Shown: positions 35,101 to 45,655 of the stretch, in pieces | How positions within the stretch are numbered: position 1 is the stretch's first letter | How the letters are laid out: each line of letters begins with the position of its first letter | Origin: Paramoeba atlantica | Taxonomy: Eukaryota; Discosea | Assembly (NCBI GenBank): GCA_977017575.1 | Contig: CDRNVI010000140.1 | Span: forward strand, 124,001-188,000 | Direction: 5' to 3' | DNA: 64,000 bases | Made by a program: the position numbers and the translations under genes | The notes under the pieces: generated by a model | What the model was told of the DNA's origin: nothing | The model's input: only the letters and a program-made list of their open reading frames with translations | Database searches by the model: none

Positions 35101-38100
35101 GTGTGTGGAATTTGTAGCAACTGATCCTTGTTGTAATGATTCCCTTTCTTGGGACCAATGCTGTGTCATAGAGGTTTTTTTTTTTCCACTTTTTTCACCT
35201 CAGTAATTTTCAAAATAATTACTCATTTTTTGGGTTCATTCTTGTCTTAGGGTCGTGTCTCTAGAAAAAATGCATCCATTCCTGTTTCCACAAATGATCC
35301 AGAAATTTTAACTTGTAATAATGCTGATTGCATGAAAACTTTTGTATTAGACTACCAGTTTCGTTTCTCTTCCTTTTTTATGAAGGTGTTTCTTTTGTAA
35401 AAGAGAATCTTATATATTTGTTCACCTGGAACCAGGGCTTCTTGGAAAAGAGTTAACCATGAACAGCTTTGTGATTTAAACAATGAGCTTGGGGAGACAC
35501 CGGACATTTACATTCGAGAGTGCAAAACAAAGTGGATAGGAGATGATCTAACAGGTATGCCCTGTGAAATGAATGAAGACTGTATCTCTCTTTTTGGAAC
35601 TGGAACATGTGACCTCACCAAGAATCGTTGTGTTGGGATAAGAAAAGAGATGGAACTTGGATTTTTGCAATGTCTTCTTGATCACATGAATGCTGTCACG
35701 AAATCTTCCTTTTTTACTGGTATTACTGCCACTCTCAGATTGGAGCATCGAAACACTTCTATTTTGACTGCTGAATTTTTGAGAGATTATTTGAAACATG
35801 AAGAGTGTGTAAGTGATTATGGGCCAATGTCTCCTCTCCGAGAGCATTATACAGCCTTGTCTTTGTTGCCACCGGAAGGACAATTATGCCCAAGTGTTTG
35901 TGTTTCTTTTCTTGCTGATATTCGAGATTTTGCTACTTCTGATTGATTGTTTCTTTTTCACACAGTGTTTTGATGTTTGGTGTTTAATGGGATTAGGTTG
36001 CGATTGGCCTTTGCAGGTATTTAATTTAGATTTTTGGAGTCAATATCCCCCCCCCCTTTTTCTTAACTATTCATTAATAGTGTTTGGATGAAAGAGAAAT
36101 TTGCCGTCCTTCTCTTGGTCGTGTTTCATCCAATTGCCAGCCTCCACTTAGCGAAGCTTCTCTTTGTAATTGGGACAATGAGCTGGATGAAGATAATTGC
36201 AAGACTGGTTTTTTTTTTTCTCTCTCTCTCTCCTTTACTTTGAAAGTAATTTTTTTTTTCTAATATGAGATGCAGAGGAATTCCAATGTCTGTATTGTCA
36301 TAACTCACTCAATTGTGTTCCTCTCCCTGCAACCACCAAGGAAGAATGCGAATCAACTCCTATTTGTGTGATATCAAATGGTGAAGTCCGCTGGGATGTT
36401 AGTCAGGTGAAACACAAAAAACTTAATTATTCTCTCTTTTAGAAAATTAATTTGGGTTTTCCAGGAGGATTGTGCTGCAATTCAATATTGTTCAGAGAAG
36501 TGTCTCGGCGCGGAATGTGAAAATCAAGAACAATGTGAAACTTTGAGTGGAACATGTTCTGATACTGATTTAATCATTCGATCAATTCAAGTTAATATTT
36601 TTTTTTTTTACCCCCAACCCCCTTTTCTTTGCTTTCTTTCTCATGAGGTATCTTGAAGCACGCTGTTGATCAATTTCCACTCCTGGGAAATGCTCTGAAT
36701 GGAGTTTGTGTGCGTCCTCTCAATGGGTACAATGCGCCTTCGTGTCCCTATGTGAATGTATTTCGAACAGACCATAGATTTGGGCTTGGTTCTGGAGTTC
36801 TTGATACTTCGATTGGGAATTCCTATGACTTTACAACACAAAGAGGGTTCTTATTATTTCTTCATTACTTTTATAATTTCTGAACTTTCTTAACAACTTT
36901 TTATTTTTATTTTTAGGTGTATCATTTTTTCTAACTGTTCACAAGCTGTGCTTTACTTTGGCATTGGAACTGGAGGCGGAGTTCTTCCGCCTTATTGTGA
37001 ACTCTACGCAAATACAACTGAAACTTGCGCTGAGTGGAACGGTCGATGGCTTCCTCTCCCTATCCAAGTCTTTTTTTCCCCCCTAACTTCTTGATTCAAA
37101 AGTTTGTGCTCTAATAATGGTTTTTTAAATAGAATCAAGAGGACTGTGAAAACCCGTTAGGCCTTGGCGAAGAGGAGTTCCCCGGATTTTGTCAAGAAAG
37201 GGGGGTTCCTTACTATTCCCAAAAAAATCAGTTTGAATGTGAGGCTTGTGGTGGGAAACCAACAACTCCTGCTGATTGGAAGAAAGGGGTCTGGGTGATG
37301 GGTTTTTCTGAAATGGCTCAGTGGAGGTTTACCTTTTTTTCTCTCTCTTTTTTTTTAGAGAATAGAAAATTTTTAATTTTTTTTTTTATTTTCACACGAA
37401 AATTGAATTAATTTTTATATTGCAGACAAAATGAGATGGTTCGAGAATATCAAGTTGTTGATGACACAATATCTTTTTCGATGTTGAACGAACTTTTTGT
37501 GAGGTCTGTTGATGCTGTGGATGCTTTTACGGAACAAGCTGAGATTCACTGTAAAATCTCTTCGTTTACTCCGTATTTGAAGCTCTTAAGTTGTGATTGT
37601 GCTGGTAGTTCTTCTCTCATTTTGCTTTGTTAATAATTGTTAAAACTGATTGCCAAAAAAGGGAATGGAACGGAATGTGAATCACCTTATTCTGATCAAT
37701 CAAAAGAAATTGGTTTTGTCTGGTTTTGTCCTGGAGTTGACTTTCAGGTTTTTTTTTTGACTTTTTTTTTCCTTCTTTTCAAGCTGGAAGTTTTTTTAGT
37801 TTTATTTTCCTTGAATCTTGAATTAACATTTAACGTAGGGATTAAATGGGCAAGTTGTCGTCCAAGGCACTGATGTTAGCGGAGTGATTTGTAAATTGTC
37901 TTCTGTCTCCCTTGCTCCTGTAGAAGTGTTTGTCGGAAATTGGATTCAGTAAGAAATCTCATTTTTTTGTCAAAGAGGGAGAGAGATAGAGCAGGTTAAT
38001 CGAATAGGTGTAATTTTGTATTTATTTCTTTATTTTTTTTTAGGGTTCCCTTGACCATTTTAGGAGATCCGAATGAAGTTGATCCTCTTCCTGTTCGAAA

Positions 38101-39449
38101 CGATGTTGGTGCAAGTGTTGGAAAGGTTGTGGGAGATGGGTTTTCTCTCAATGACCTTGGGAGTGATGTTTGGGGTGGAGATGTTCTTGCAAGTTTGTTT
38201 TCTTTTTTTTTTTTCATTGTGTTGAATGCTTGCTCATAAATCATTGGCAGTGTCTGTACGATTTTTTGGAAGAAAAGATCTTCTTGCTGATTGTGACCCT
38301 TCCCATTACTTCGATTTAGGAATTGAAATTACTGATCTCAAGGAAAAGTTCTATCCAAATCAGGTTTTTCTGAAAACAATTAGTTTCTTTTTTCTGAAAA
38401 AATTCTTCTTCTAAATTTGAACCGCCAAAAGATCGAAATTCGGCCATTGGATGCCCCATCAGTCACCCCCATTTTTACGGTGGGATCTGTTGTTGATGAT
38501 GATGTTCAAATTACAGGACAATGGCTCAAACCTCTTTCATATGAATCAAAAACTCGTTTATATCCAATTGTTCGACAGATTGATTGGAAAAATGGTTTTT
38601 TTTTTCTTTGTCCTTTCTTCTTTCTTGTTGAATTTTTCTCATTCAAAGAAAACAGAGGGAAAAAATAATATTCTCTCTGATGGTGAAAAAGCGATGGTCG
38701 CAGTTTTTGCTGCTTTGTATGGGGTAGGGTTTGTAATATCTTCCATTGTGTTAGTTTACGTGATCCTGAAAGTCCAATCCCTGGCAAATATTATTACTTT
38801 TATCCTCTTCTTCATGATTCTTGCAACTCACCTGTTTCGGTGTGTCTACTTTTCTCTGTTTGCTTCTGGGCATCTGCAGACTGAGGATATTTCGTCTTAT
38901 GTGTTGGTGGAACCGCCATCTTTCTTTTTGATTTCTGTTGGATCAATTTTGTTGATGTCATTCGCTTTTTGCGCTTATTGTTTGAAGACTGCAACTCCAC
39001 AACAAGATGCTTTTTTTCGTTATTGGAGCCTTTGGGGTGTTTCAAATATATTCTTGTATCTGATGTTGGTAGTCGTTCTGGTTGTTTTGTCCCAAGTTGA
39101 GACAAGCGACAAGGTGATCGAAGATTGTTTTGGTCGGGAGGTTGAAACAAACCAAAATTTTAATGTCCAAACTGTTCGAATTGCGTACCATTCTTTCTTG
39201 TTGGTTGTGGCGACCATCTCTGTCTCCCTGATCCTCTATTTTAATCGACAAATGGAACAAAATATTCAAGTTCGATCGATGAAACTCTTAACTATCATCA
39301 GCGGAATTTCTATTTTCTTGACAAACTTGTTATGGGTGATCTATTCAGGTGCGTCGGGTTCTTCTCCTTATTTTGTAATTCCTTTGTGGTTTTGTGAGGG
39401 CCTTCCCTTGACGGTCATCCCATTTTTAGTGTTCCCAACAAAGGAATAA
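32181..39449 (+). CDS. large 7-transmembrane protein with cysteine-containing extracellular region, many exons
   Basis: Starts with a signal peptide (MLSSLFFSCLLLSQAWSFA). Roughly 20 exons separated by short T-rich introns encode an extracellular part of well over 1200 residues that I do not recognise. It is Cys- and Asn-containing (for example CPCEPTFCDG, CEMNEDCISLFGTGTC, CEACGGKPTTPADW). First exons: 32181-32424, 32518-32807, 32911-33085. The final exon (about 38650-39449) has seven hydrophobic spans, from AVFAALYGVGFVISSIVLVY through LWFCEGLPLTVIPFLVF, with short loops and almost no cytoplasmic tail. The plan suggests a receptor or adhesion-type membrane protein. A distant resemblance of the 7TM part to the plant TOM1/THH1 group is possible but not claimed. 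The exact number of exons and continuity as one gene are inferred. Confidence 0.7.
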
Positions 39450-39561
39450 TTTTTTTTTCATTAAATTAATTTGAATTTTTAATTTTTAATTTTTTTGTTG
39501 TTATTTTTTACTTCTTTTCTTTTTGAAGTTGGTTAAGTCGGAGAGAGAGAGAGAGAATCTC

Positions 39562-41615
39562 TCAACTCAATCGTTCATACTCATAATAACTCGTTAACAC
39601 CCTCCTTGAGAAAATCAACTCCTTCCAAAAAACTTGGACGAAATTATGTGTCATAAAAGATATTAAAAGAACAACCAATAAGAGGAAACAAACGATACCG
39701 TTAAAACAAAGAATGAAAATAGGCCAGTTTTTCTCCTCTTCACACAGGGTGGGGTTGATTCGGGGGTGAGAAGCAACACACTTCAAGTAATTTACTCTTT
39801 CGGTATAATTTTCACGAGATGGAATCGAAATTAAGATAATGGCGAGGATTTCTATGCAAAGTGAGTAACCTCCAGCAACCAATGATCGCCTAAAAAAAAA
39901 TTCAAAAATTATCTTGTGGATTGGAAAAATTTTTGTTCCTTCAATTCAATAGTCAAATCACAAGATGAAGAAGAAGAAAAAAGGAGAATCAAACACAAAC
40001 CATTGAAAATAAATAATATGCTTCCCCCGTCTCATAAACAAAGCAGCTGCAAGAACCAAAAATGTCAGACTCATCACTCCACCAACAAGAAGAGAGCCGA
40101 TATAAACCCACTTTCCAAGAGGGGATGTCGGAAAGGGAGAGTCAAAAACTGGCAATGGGAGAAAGAATTCGTTTGTTGAATTGTCAAGAAGACCTAAGAG
40201 AAAGAGAGATGGTACAAGTGAATATAAAATGCACACCCCTTCCATGAGGAGAACAATTGAGAGTGAGACTGGCTTTCCAATAAACTTTTCGAATTTTGAT
40301 GTGAAAGGCCTATTTGAAATTGGGAAAAAAGGAGAAAGGAATTAATAAAAAAATAAAAAATCCATTCCTTTTCCTTGACAAGATTTCCATTCACTTCTCA
40401 TTACAACCAACCAAAAGAAATTTAAAAAAACCAAACCTCGCTGCATTACAAAACAAATTGAACGAAAAAAGGGTCCAGTGGGAAGTAGACAAAGAAATAA
40501 AAAAGAATGAGAGAAAATATTGCACAAAAGATCGTGGGGAATCACCATACTGTCCCAAAGCTTTCAAATAATTCTTCTCTCCTCCACAAATATATGAATC
40601 AGCTCCTGGTTTACCATAAATAATAAGTTCACAAAGAAATAAAAAAATTAGTTTCTTTCTTTTTGAACAAAAATGAAACCTTCGAAAATGACCCATAATT
40701 CCGTCAAATTGGCGAAAACGAAAGCAAAAAAAGCCACAAAAAGAACATAGTTTGGATAGCTATTGTGCTATTGTTAGAAAAGAAGAAGAAGAAAAATCAA
40801 TCAAAATTATTAATAAAAATCAATCTATTGGTTATTCTCAAAAATAACAAATTTTCAAAATATGATTATAAATAAAAGAAGAAAATAAGAATAAAAAAAC
40901 AGAAAAAATAAAGAAAGAACCTGAAATCACCAACAGCAAGAAAAGGAAGAGCGGCAACAAACAAAACCAACAAAATAGCGATCATCAGAACCAAAGAAAA
41001 GATCCTGATCCCTCTCTCTCTCTCTCTCCCATACAAATATTGGGGACATTCAATGACACATTCTTCATCATTGTCATCTTTTATGAATGGTCCAATGCAA
41101 CATTCCATTGTTTCTTTTGTGCTGTTTAGACATGTTGTCACTGCGATTGGTTCTTTTTGGGCTTGTTGGATTTGTTCTTTGACTTCTTCTTGACAAATTG
41201 TTGAAAGAAGAGAAGGAGAGGGGGGTGGTGAAGGAGTTGTACAATTCAGAAAAGGAAAGTCATCAGAACATTCCTCTGAAACTTGAATACAATACTCTTC
41301 TTCCAAACACTGCTGTTCTTCAGGGGGAGAAGGAGAAGGAGAAGAAGAAGAACTTTGACAAACAAACGCTCCAAACATCACTTGGCAATAATAAGAAAGA
41401 AAAGATCTTCGACAATTTGGAGTTCTCATTCGAACATCTGAAACAGTTAGAGACAATTCTTGGTCAAAGAAATTTTGTTGTTCATTTTCTTGGATTGAGA
41501 CATTCCCAAGTATTGGTGTACATTCGTTGTTGAGAGTGTATTGAAAACATTGAGGGTCAGATTTTGAGAGATTAGAGAAAGAGAGGAGGATGACCAAGAA
41601 AAGGCTCACAAACAT
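39562..41615 (-). CDS. Frizzled/Smoothened-like receptor 1
   Basis: Five exons (40921-41615, 40680-40759, 40437-40605, 40001-40309, 39562-39889) join to 526 residues. A signal peptide (MFVSLFLVILLSFSNLSKS) precedes a Cys-rich Frizzled-type ectodomain (CFQYTLNNECTPILGNV, CRRSFLSYYC, CIQVSEEC, ECCIGPFI, ECPQYLYG). Seven membrane helices follow; characteristic pieces are YICGGEKNYLKALGQYG in the first extracellular loop and KCVASHPRINPTLCEEE near the last helices. Amoebae carry families of such receptors with unknown ligands. An extra intron (39890-40000) is absent from the two paralogues at 51-56 kb. Convergent with the 7TM gene 112 bases away. Confidence 0.88.
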
Positions 41616-42148
41616 TCACAAAACAAACATTCACAAAACAAACATCAAGAAGAAAGATGACGAGAGAGAATAACCAAACAAAAAAACAAGCAACAAAAAG
41701 GTGTGTCCTTCGAAAAAAGAATCAAAATCGGCAAAAAGAAAGAAAACGGAAAGAAAGAAAGGTGTGGTGTTCAACAAGAATTTTTCAAGAAAGGTTGTGC
41801 TTGGCTGAGGCGCTAGATTTAGCCCTTCCCCCTTTCTTTTTTTGTTTTTGTTTTTGTTTTTGTTTTTGTTTGTTTGTTGTCAAGGAGGTCCCAATTTTGT
41901 TTTGTGGATCGAGGAGAACCTCCTCAATATCAAATTAACTCGATGAAAAGATGACCAAGCACATGAAAAGATGACCAAACACACGAAAAGATGACAAACA
42001 ACTCGAAACAGTTTCGCTGATTTTTTGTGTCACGATCGACTGAACAAAAGTCTGAGGACCAACGATCCAAATTTCGACAACCAACTCTTTTTTGGTTTTG
42101 CAACCACAACACAACACAACAAAAAACAACAAAAAACAAAGACAAAAA
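41616..42148. other. gene-free spacer with a GTTTTT microsatellite
   Basis: Divergent promoter region between Frizzled-like 1 and Ras-like 2. It holds a (GTTTTT)n run near 41844-41878, a small tandem of ATGACCAA/CACATGAAAAG units near 41945-42000, and A/C-rich sequence up to the Ras start. No RNA gene seen. Confidence 0.5.
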
Positions 42149-42972
42149 ATGGGATCTTTTTGGAGTCGAAAATTGAGAGCATCATGTACACCACGACCAG
42201 AGATTTCAGAAGAAGAGCGTCCAAGGAACTGTTCTCATCTCCAAATTTGTGTTCTTGGAGAAGGAGGAGTTGGAAAGACAGCATACACCATTCGATTTTC
42301 TTCTGATCGTTTTGTGACTGAGTATGACCCAACCATTTCTGGTCTTTTTCTTTTGTTTGCTTGTTTGTTTGTTTGTTTGTTTGTTTCTCTCACATTTTTT
42401 TGAAGATTGTGTTGATCTAGAGAGAGAGGAGAGGGAAAGGGGGGGATGAATGAACTCAAAAAAATTATATTTCAGATTATTACAGGAAGCAAGTGGTTGT
42501 TGGGGGTAAGGCAAGAATGATTGAGGTCCTTGATACAGCAGGACAAGAGGAATTTAAAGCGCAAAGAGATGAGTGGATTCGGGATTCCGATGGATTTTTG
42601 GTTATGTTTTCGATCACAAACAGGAATTCTTTTAACCAGGTTGATGAATTCTTGGAGACCATCATGAGAGTTAAACAAGGAGATGACTGGCCAATTCTGA
42701 TTCTGGGAAATAAGTGTGATTTGGAAGACAAACGACAAGTTTCGACGTCTGAGGCGAAGAGCAAATTCAACCACATTTATATGGAGACAAGCGCAATGAC
42801 GAGAACGAATATTCAAGAGGCTATGGAACGAATTGTTTCCATGTTTATTTCTGGAGAGAATTCTATTCCTTTCAAAACCAACATTAAAGGTGCAGTTTCA
42901 CGATCTTGTGTTGCTCAAAGACAAAGAGCAAATTCCTTTGCTGATTTGAGTGATGTTGATCCTTTTAGATGA
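42149..42972 (+). CDS. Ras-like GTPase without CaaX box, possible N-myristoylation
   Basis: 229 residues from exons 42149-42341 and 42476-42972. The G domain is close to the CaaX-bearing Ras-like protein at 18.9 kb: GEGGVGKT, YDPTISDYYRKQ, DTAGQEEFKAQRDEWIRDSDGF, NKCD and ETSAM. It differs at both ends. A 35-residue N-terminal extension begins MGSFWSRKLR, which fits the Gly2/Ser6 pattern of N-myristoylation plus nearby basic residues and Cys13. The C terminus ends DLSDVDPFR with no prenylation cysteine. The intron lies 7 bases downstream of the intron in the paralogue. It is probably a membrane-tethered switch using a lipid at the other end. Confidence 0.9.
42353..42386. repeat. (GTTT)n microsatellite in the Ras-like 2 intron
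   Basis: About eight copies of TTTG/GTTT follow the donor of the single intron. Simple-sequence expansion. Confidence 0.85.
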
Positions 42973-43239
42973 AGAAAAAAGGTGGATGAATAGAGAAAGA
43001 CAAACAAAAAAACAAACAACCAACAAAAGTTTGAAAAAGAATCAAAATCGTCCAAAAGAAAGAAATCGGCATTAAAAAAAAATCGAAAATAAAAAAACGA
43101 GACCGAATTTGATTTTAGCCTCGATAATTAAAAAATAGAGCTTTATTTATTTTTTACCTCTTTTTCTCTTTTTTGCTTTGTTCGTTCTTTTGTTCGCTTT
43201 TTTGTTTTATTTTTTTTGTTTTGTTTTTGTTTATCAGGG

Positions 43240-45219
43240 ATGTCCCAATATGGTTTTGTGGGTCAAGAACAAGAGTATCAACCTGTTCGACAACATATTG
43301 TTTATGATGGAAAACGTCTTCGAAAAAGAATTGGTCCTCGAAAAACAATCGATTTCAATCCATCTGTTTTACTTCGTTGCGAAGAACGCGCAACAGAGAG
43401 AGACTATCGAGACAGACCTTTCATTCCTCCTCGATTGTTCTTTCTTTCTCGAATGTTTCCTGCAAATTCGACAACAGAACAATCTGCAACTGTTTTTTGT
43501 ACAAGACATGTCAGTACTGCAATGAATAAAGTTCGTCATCCTGTGAATGTTGTTTCTTGGATGCCTGAAGGACGTCGGTTGGTGACTGGGAGTTCGAGTG
43601 GTGAGTTGACTTTGTGGAATGGTTTGACTTTTAACTTTGAGTTGGTTTGTTTTCTTTTTTTTTGATTCTCTTTTTTTTCATTCACCTTTTCTTTTCAACA
43701 AAAAAAAAAAGTCTTTGTGAATTGATCTTTTCTTTTCTTTTTTTCTTTAGGTTTGGCAAGCCCATTATACCGCTGTTCGAGCAATTGTTTGGACACACAA
43801 TGGAGATTATATGATTTCTGGTGATAATAGTGGGACAATTAAGTATTGGCAACCAGATATGAGTGATGTTAAAGATTTTAAGGTTTTGATTTTTAACTTT
43901 CAAAAAAAATAAGAGAAAAAAAATCGAAACGATCCTCAGTGTACACATTTTAAATTCTCTCTTTTTTCCTTTTTCACTTCCAGGCACATACTGAATCAGT
44001 AAGAGGGATCACTTTTGCTCCAACTGATATCAAATTTGCGACTTGCGCGGATGACAGTCTTATCAAGATCTGGGATTTTGCGACTCATAAGGAAGAGACA
44101 GTTCTTCAAGGTCACGGTTGGGATGTGAAAACCATCGCTTGGCATCCTTATAAAAATATGCTTGTTTCTGGGAGTAAAGACAATCTTATTAAGATTTGGG
44201 ATCCAAAATCAGGAAACACAGTTTCGACTCTTCATGCGCATAAAAACACCGTTGTTAAAGTTGATATCAATCGAAATGGAAATTGGTTATTAACCGCATC
44301 TCGAGACCAATTGATCAAACTTTTCGATATTCGAACAATGAAGGAAATTCAAACTTTCCGAGGACATAAACACGAAGTTTGTACGACAGCATGGCATCCG
44401 TTTCAAGAAGAACTGTTCGTCAGTGGTGGGTCTGATGGGTCAATCTATTATTGGCTTGTTGGAATGGATAATCCTCAGGCTGAGATTGTTGGCGCACATG
44501 ATAATATCGTGTGGTCTCTTGATTTTCATCCTCTTGGTCACATTCTCTGTAGTGGCGGGAATGATCACACAACCAAGTTTTGGACTCGAAGCCGCCCAGG
44601 TGACGAAATCACAGATAAAGAAAAGACTGGAACCACCTTTGGGATGTCCTCGCATGTCGTTTCTTTTGATTACACTCAAAATACACAAAAGAAAGAGGAA
44701 TTAAAAGCAGGAAGTTCGCGTTATGCTTTGCCAGGACTGACAACTCCTGGACCTGGTTTTTCGATCCCTGGTCTCTCAGGAAGTTCTCGTCCATTTTCTG
44801 CTGGGGGAAAGAGTGCAGATGTAAAGTCATTAAGTCTTTTTGATTTGCCAAAAGCTCCTTCTGGTTCTGCGACTCAAACCGAAAGAGGAGGAGGTCAGAA
44901 AAGAGAGAAGAATCAACAACAAGGGAGATATCAGGTGGTACCGACACAACAACCTCCTCCTCCTCCTCCCCCAAGCAATAGCTCACACCAGTTTCAAGGA
45001 CAACCATATCAGCAGTTTCAATCGGGACAGCAACTCCAAGCTCAGGGACAGCATCAAGATCCTCAACAACAAATGCCCCAATTTCAACAACAACAAATGT
45101 CCCAGTTCCAACAACAACAACAACAACCATTCCCACCCCAACCTTCACCAGGAGGACAATTTCCCTTTCAACCTCAACAACAAATTCCTCAGCAAGGAAT
45201 CCCACCACAACAATATTAA
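43240..45219 (+). CDS. WDR33: WDR33/Pfs2/FY: WD40 subunit of the polyadenylation complex (CPSF)
   Basis: Recognises the polyadenylation signal as part of the CPSF core. Three exons (43240-43644, 43751-43882, 43984-45219) give 590 residues. The N-terminal family box ([30 protein letters not shown]) precedes seven WD40 repeats with hallmark strings [54 protein letters not shown] and [23 protein letters not shown]. The C-terminal 190 residues are Gly/Pro-, then Gln/Pro-rich, as is common in this family. Start MSQYGFVGQ directly follows an AG, so an upstream leader exon is possible. Confidence 0.95.
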
Positions 45220-45655
45220 CAAAAAAAAAAGCTGTTGAACAACCAAGACTCAAAAAAAATATCTCAGAGCAGTTTTTTGTTTTTGTTTTTACTTTTCGTG
45301 AGGGTCCTTGTTTTGTTGAGAGTTCCTCTCCGAAGATGAATCACTGTGCCTTTTTCCTCGTTGAATTTTTTGAAAAAAAGCTGATCGAGGATTTTTTGGT
45401 CGATCCCCACAACTTTTTATCTTTTTGGGATCAAAAAAACCAAGCCGAACCTTTTCCTTTTGGGGTTTCGAAGTTTCTAAAATCATTTTGGTATTTTTGA
45501 TTTAAAAAACAATAATCAATTTCAATAAAAGGGTTGTCACTACCGTGATCAGCGATGTAGTGCACGTTCAGTTTTTTGTAAATTCTGGGGTTGGCAAAGG
45601 AGGAAAGAAGAGAACAAGAGAAAAAGAGAGAGAGAGAGTACCCCCAAGAGACACA
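45220..45655. other. gene-free spacer
   Basis: A/T-rich 3' flank of the WDR33 gene and 5' flank of the RhoGAP gene, with a GA-rich leader near 45600-45650. Nothing else is recognised. Confidence 0.5.
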
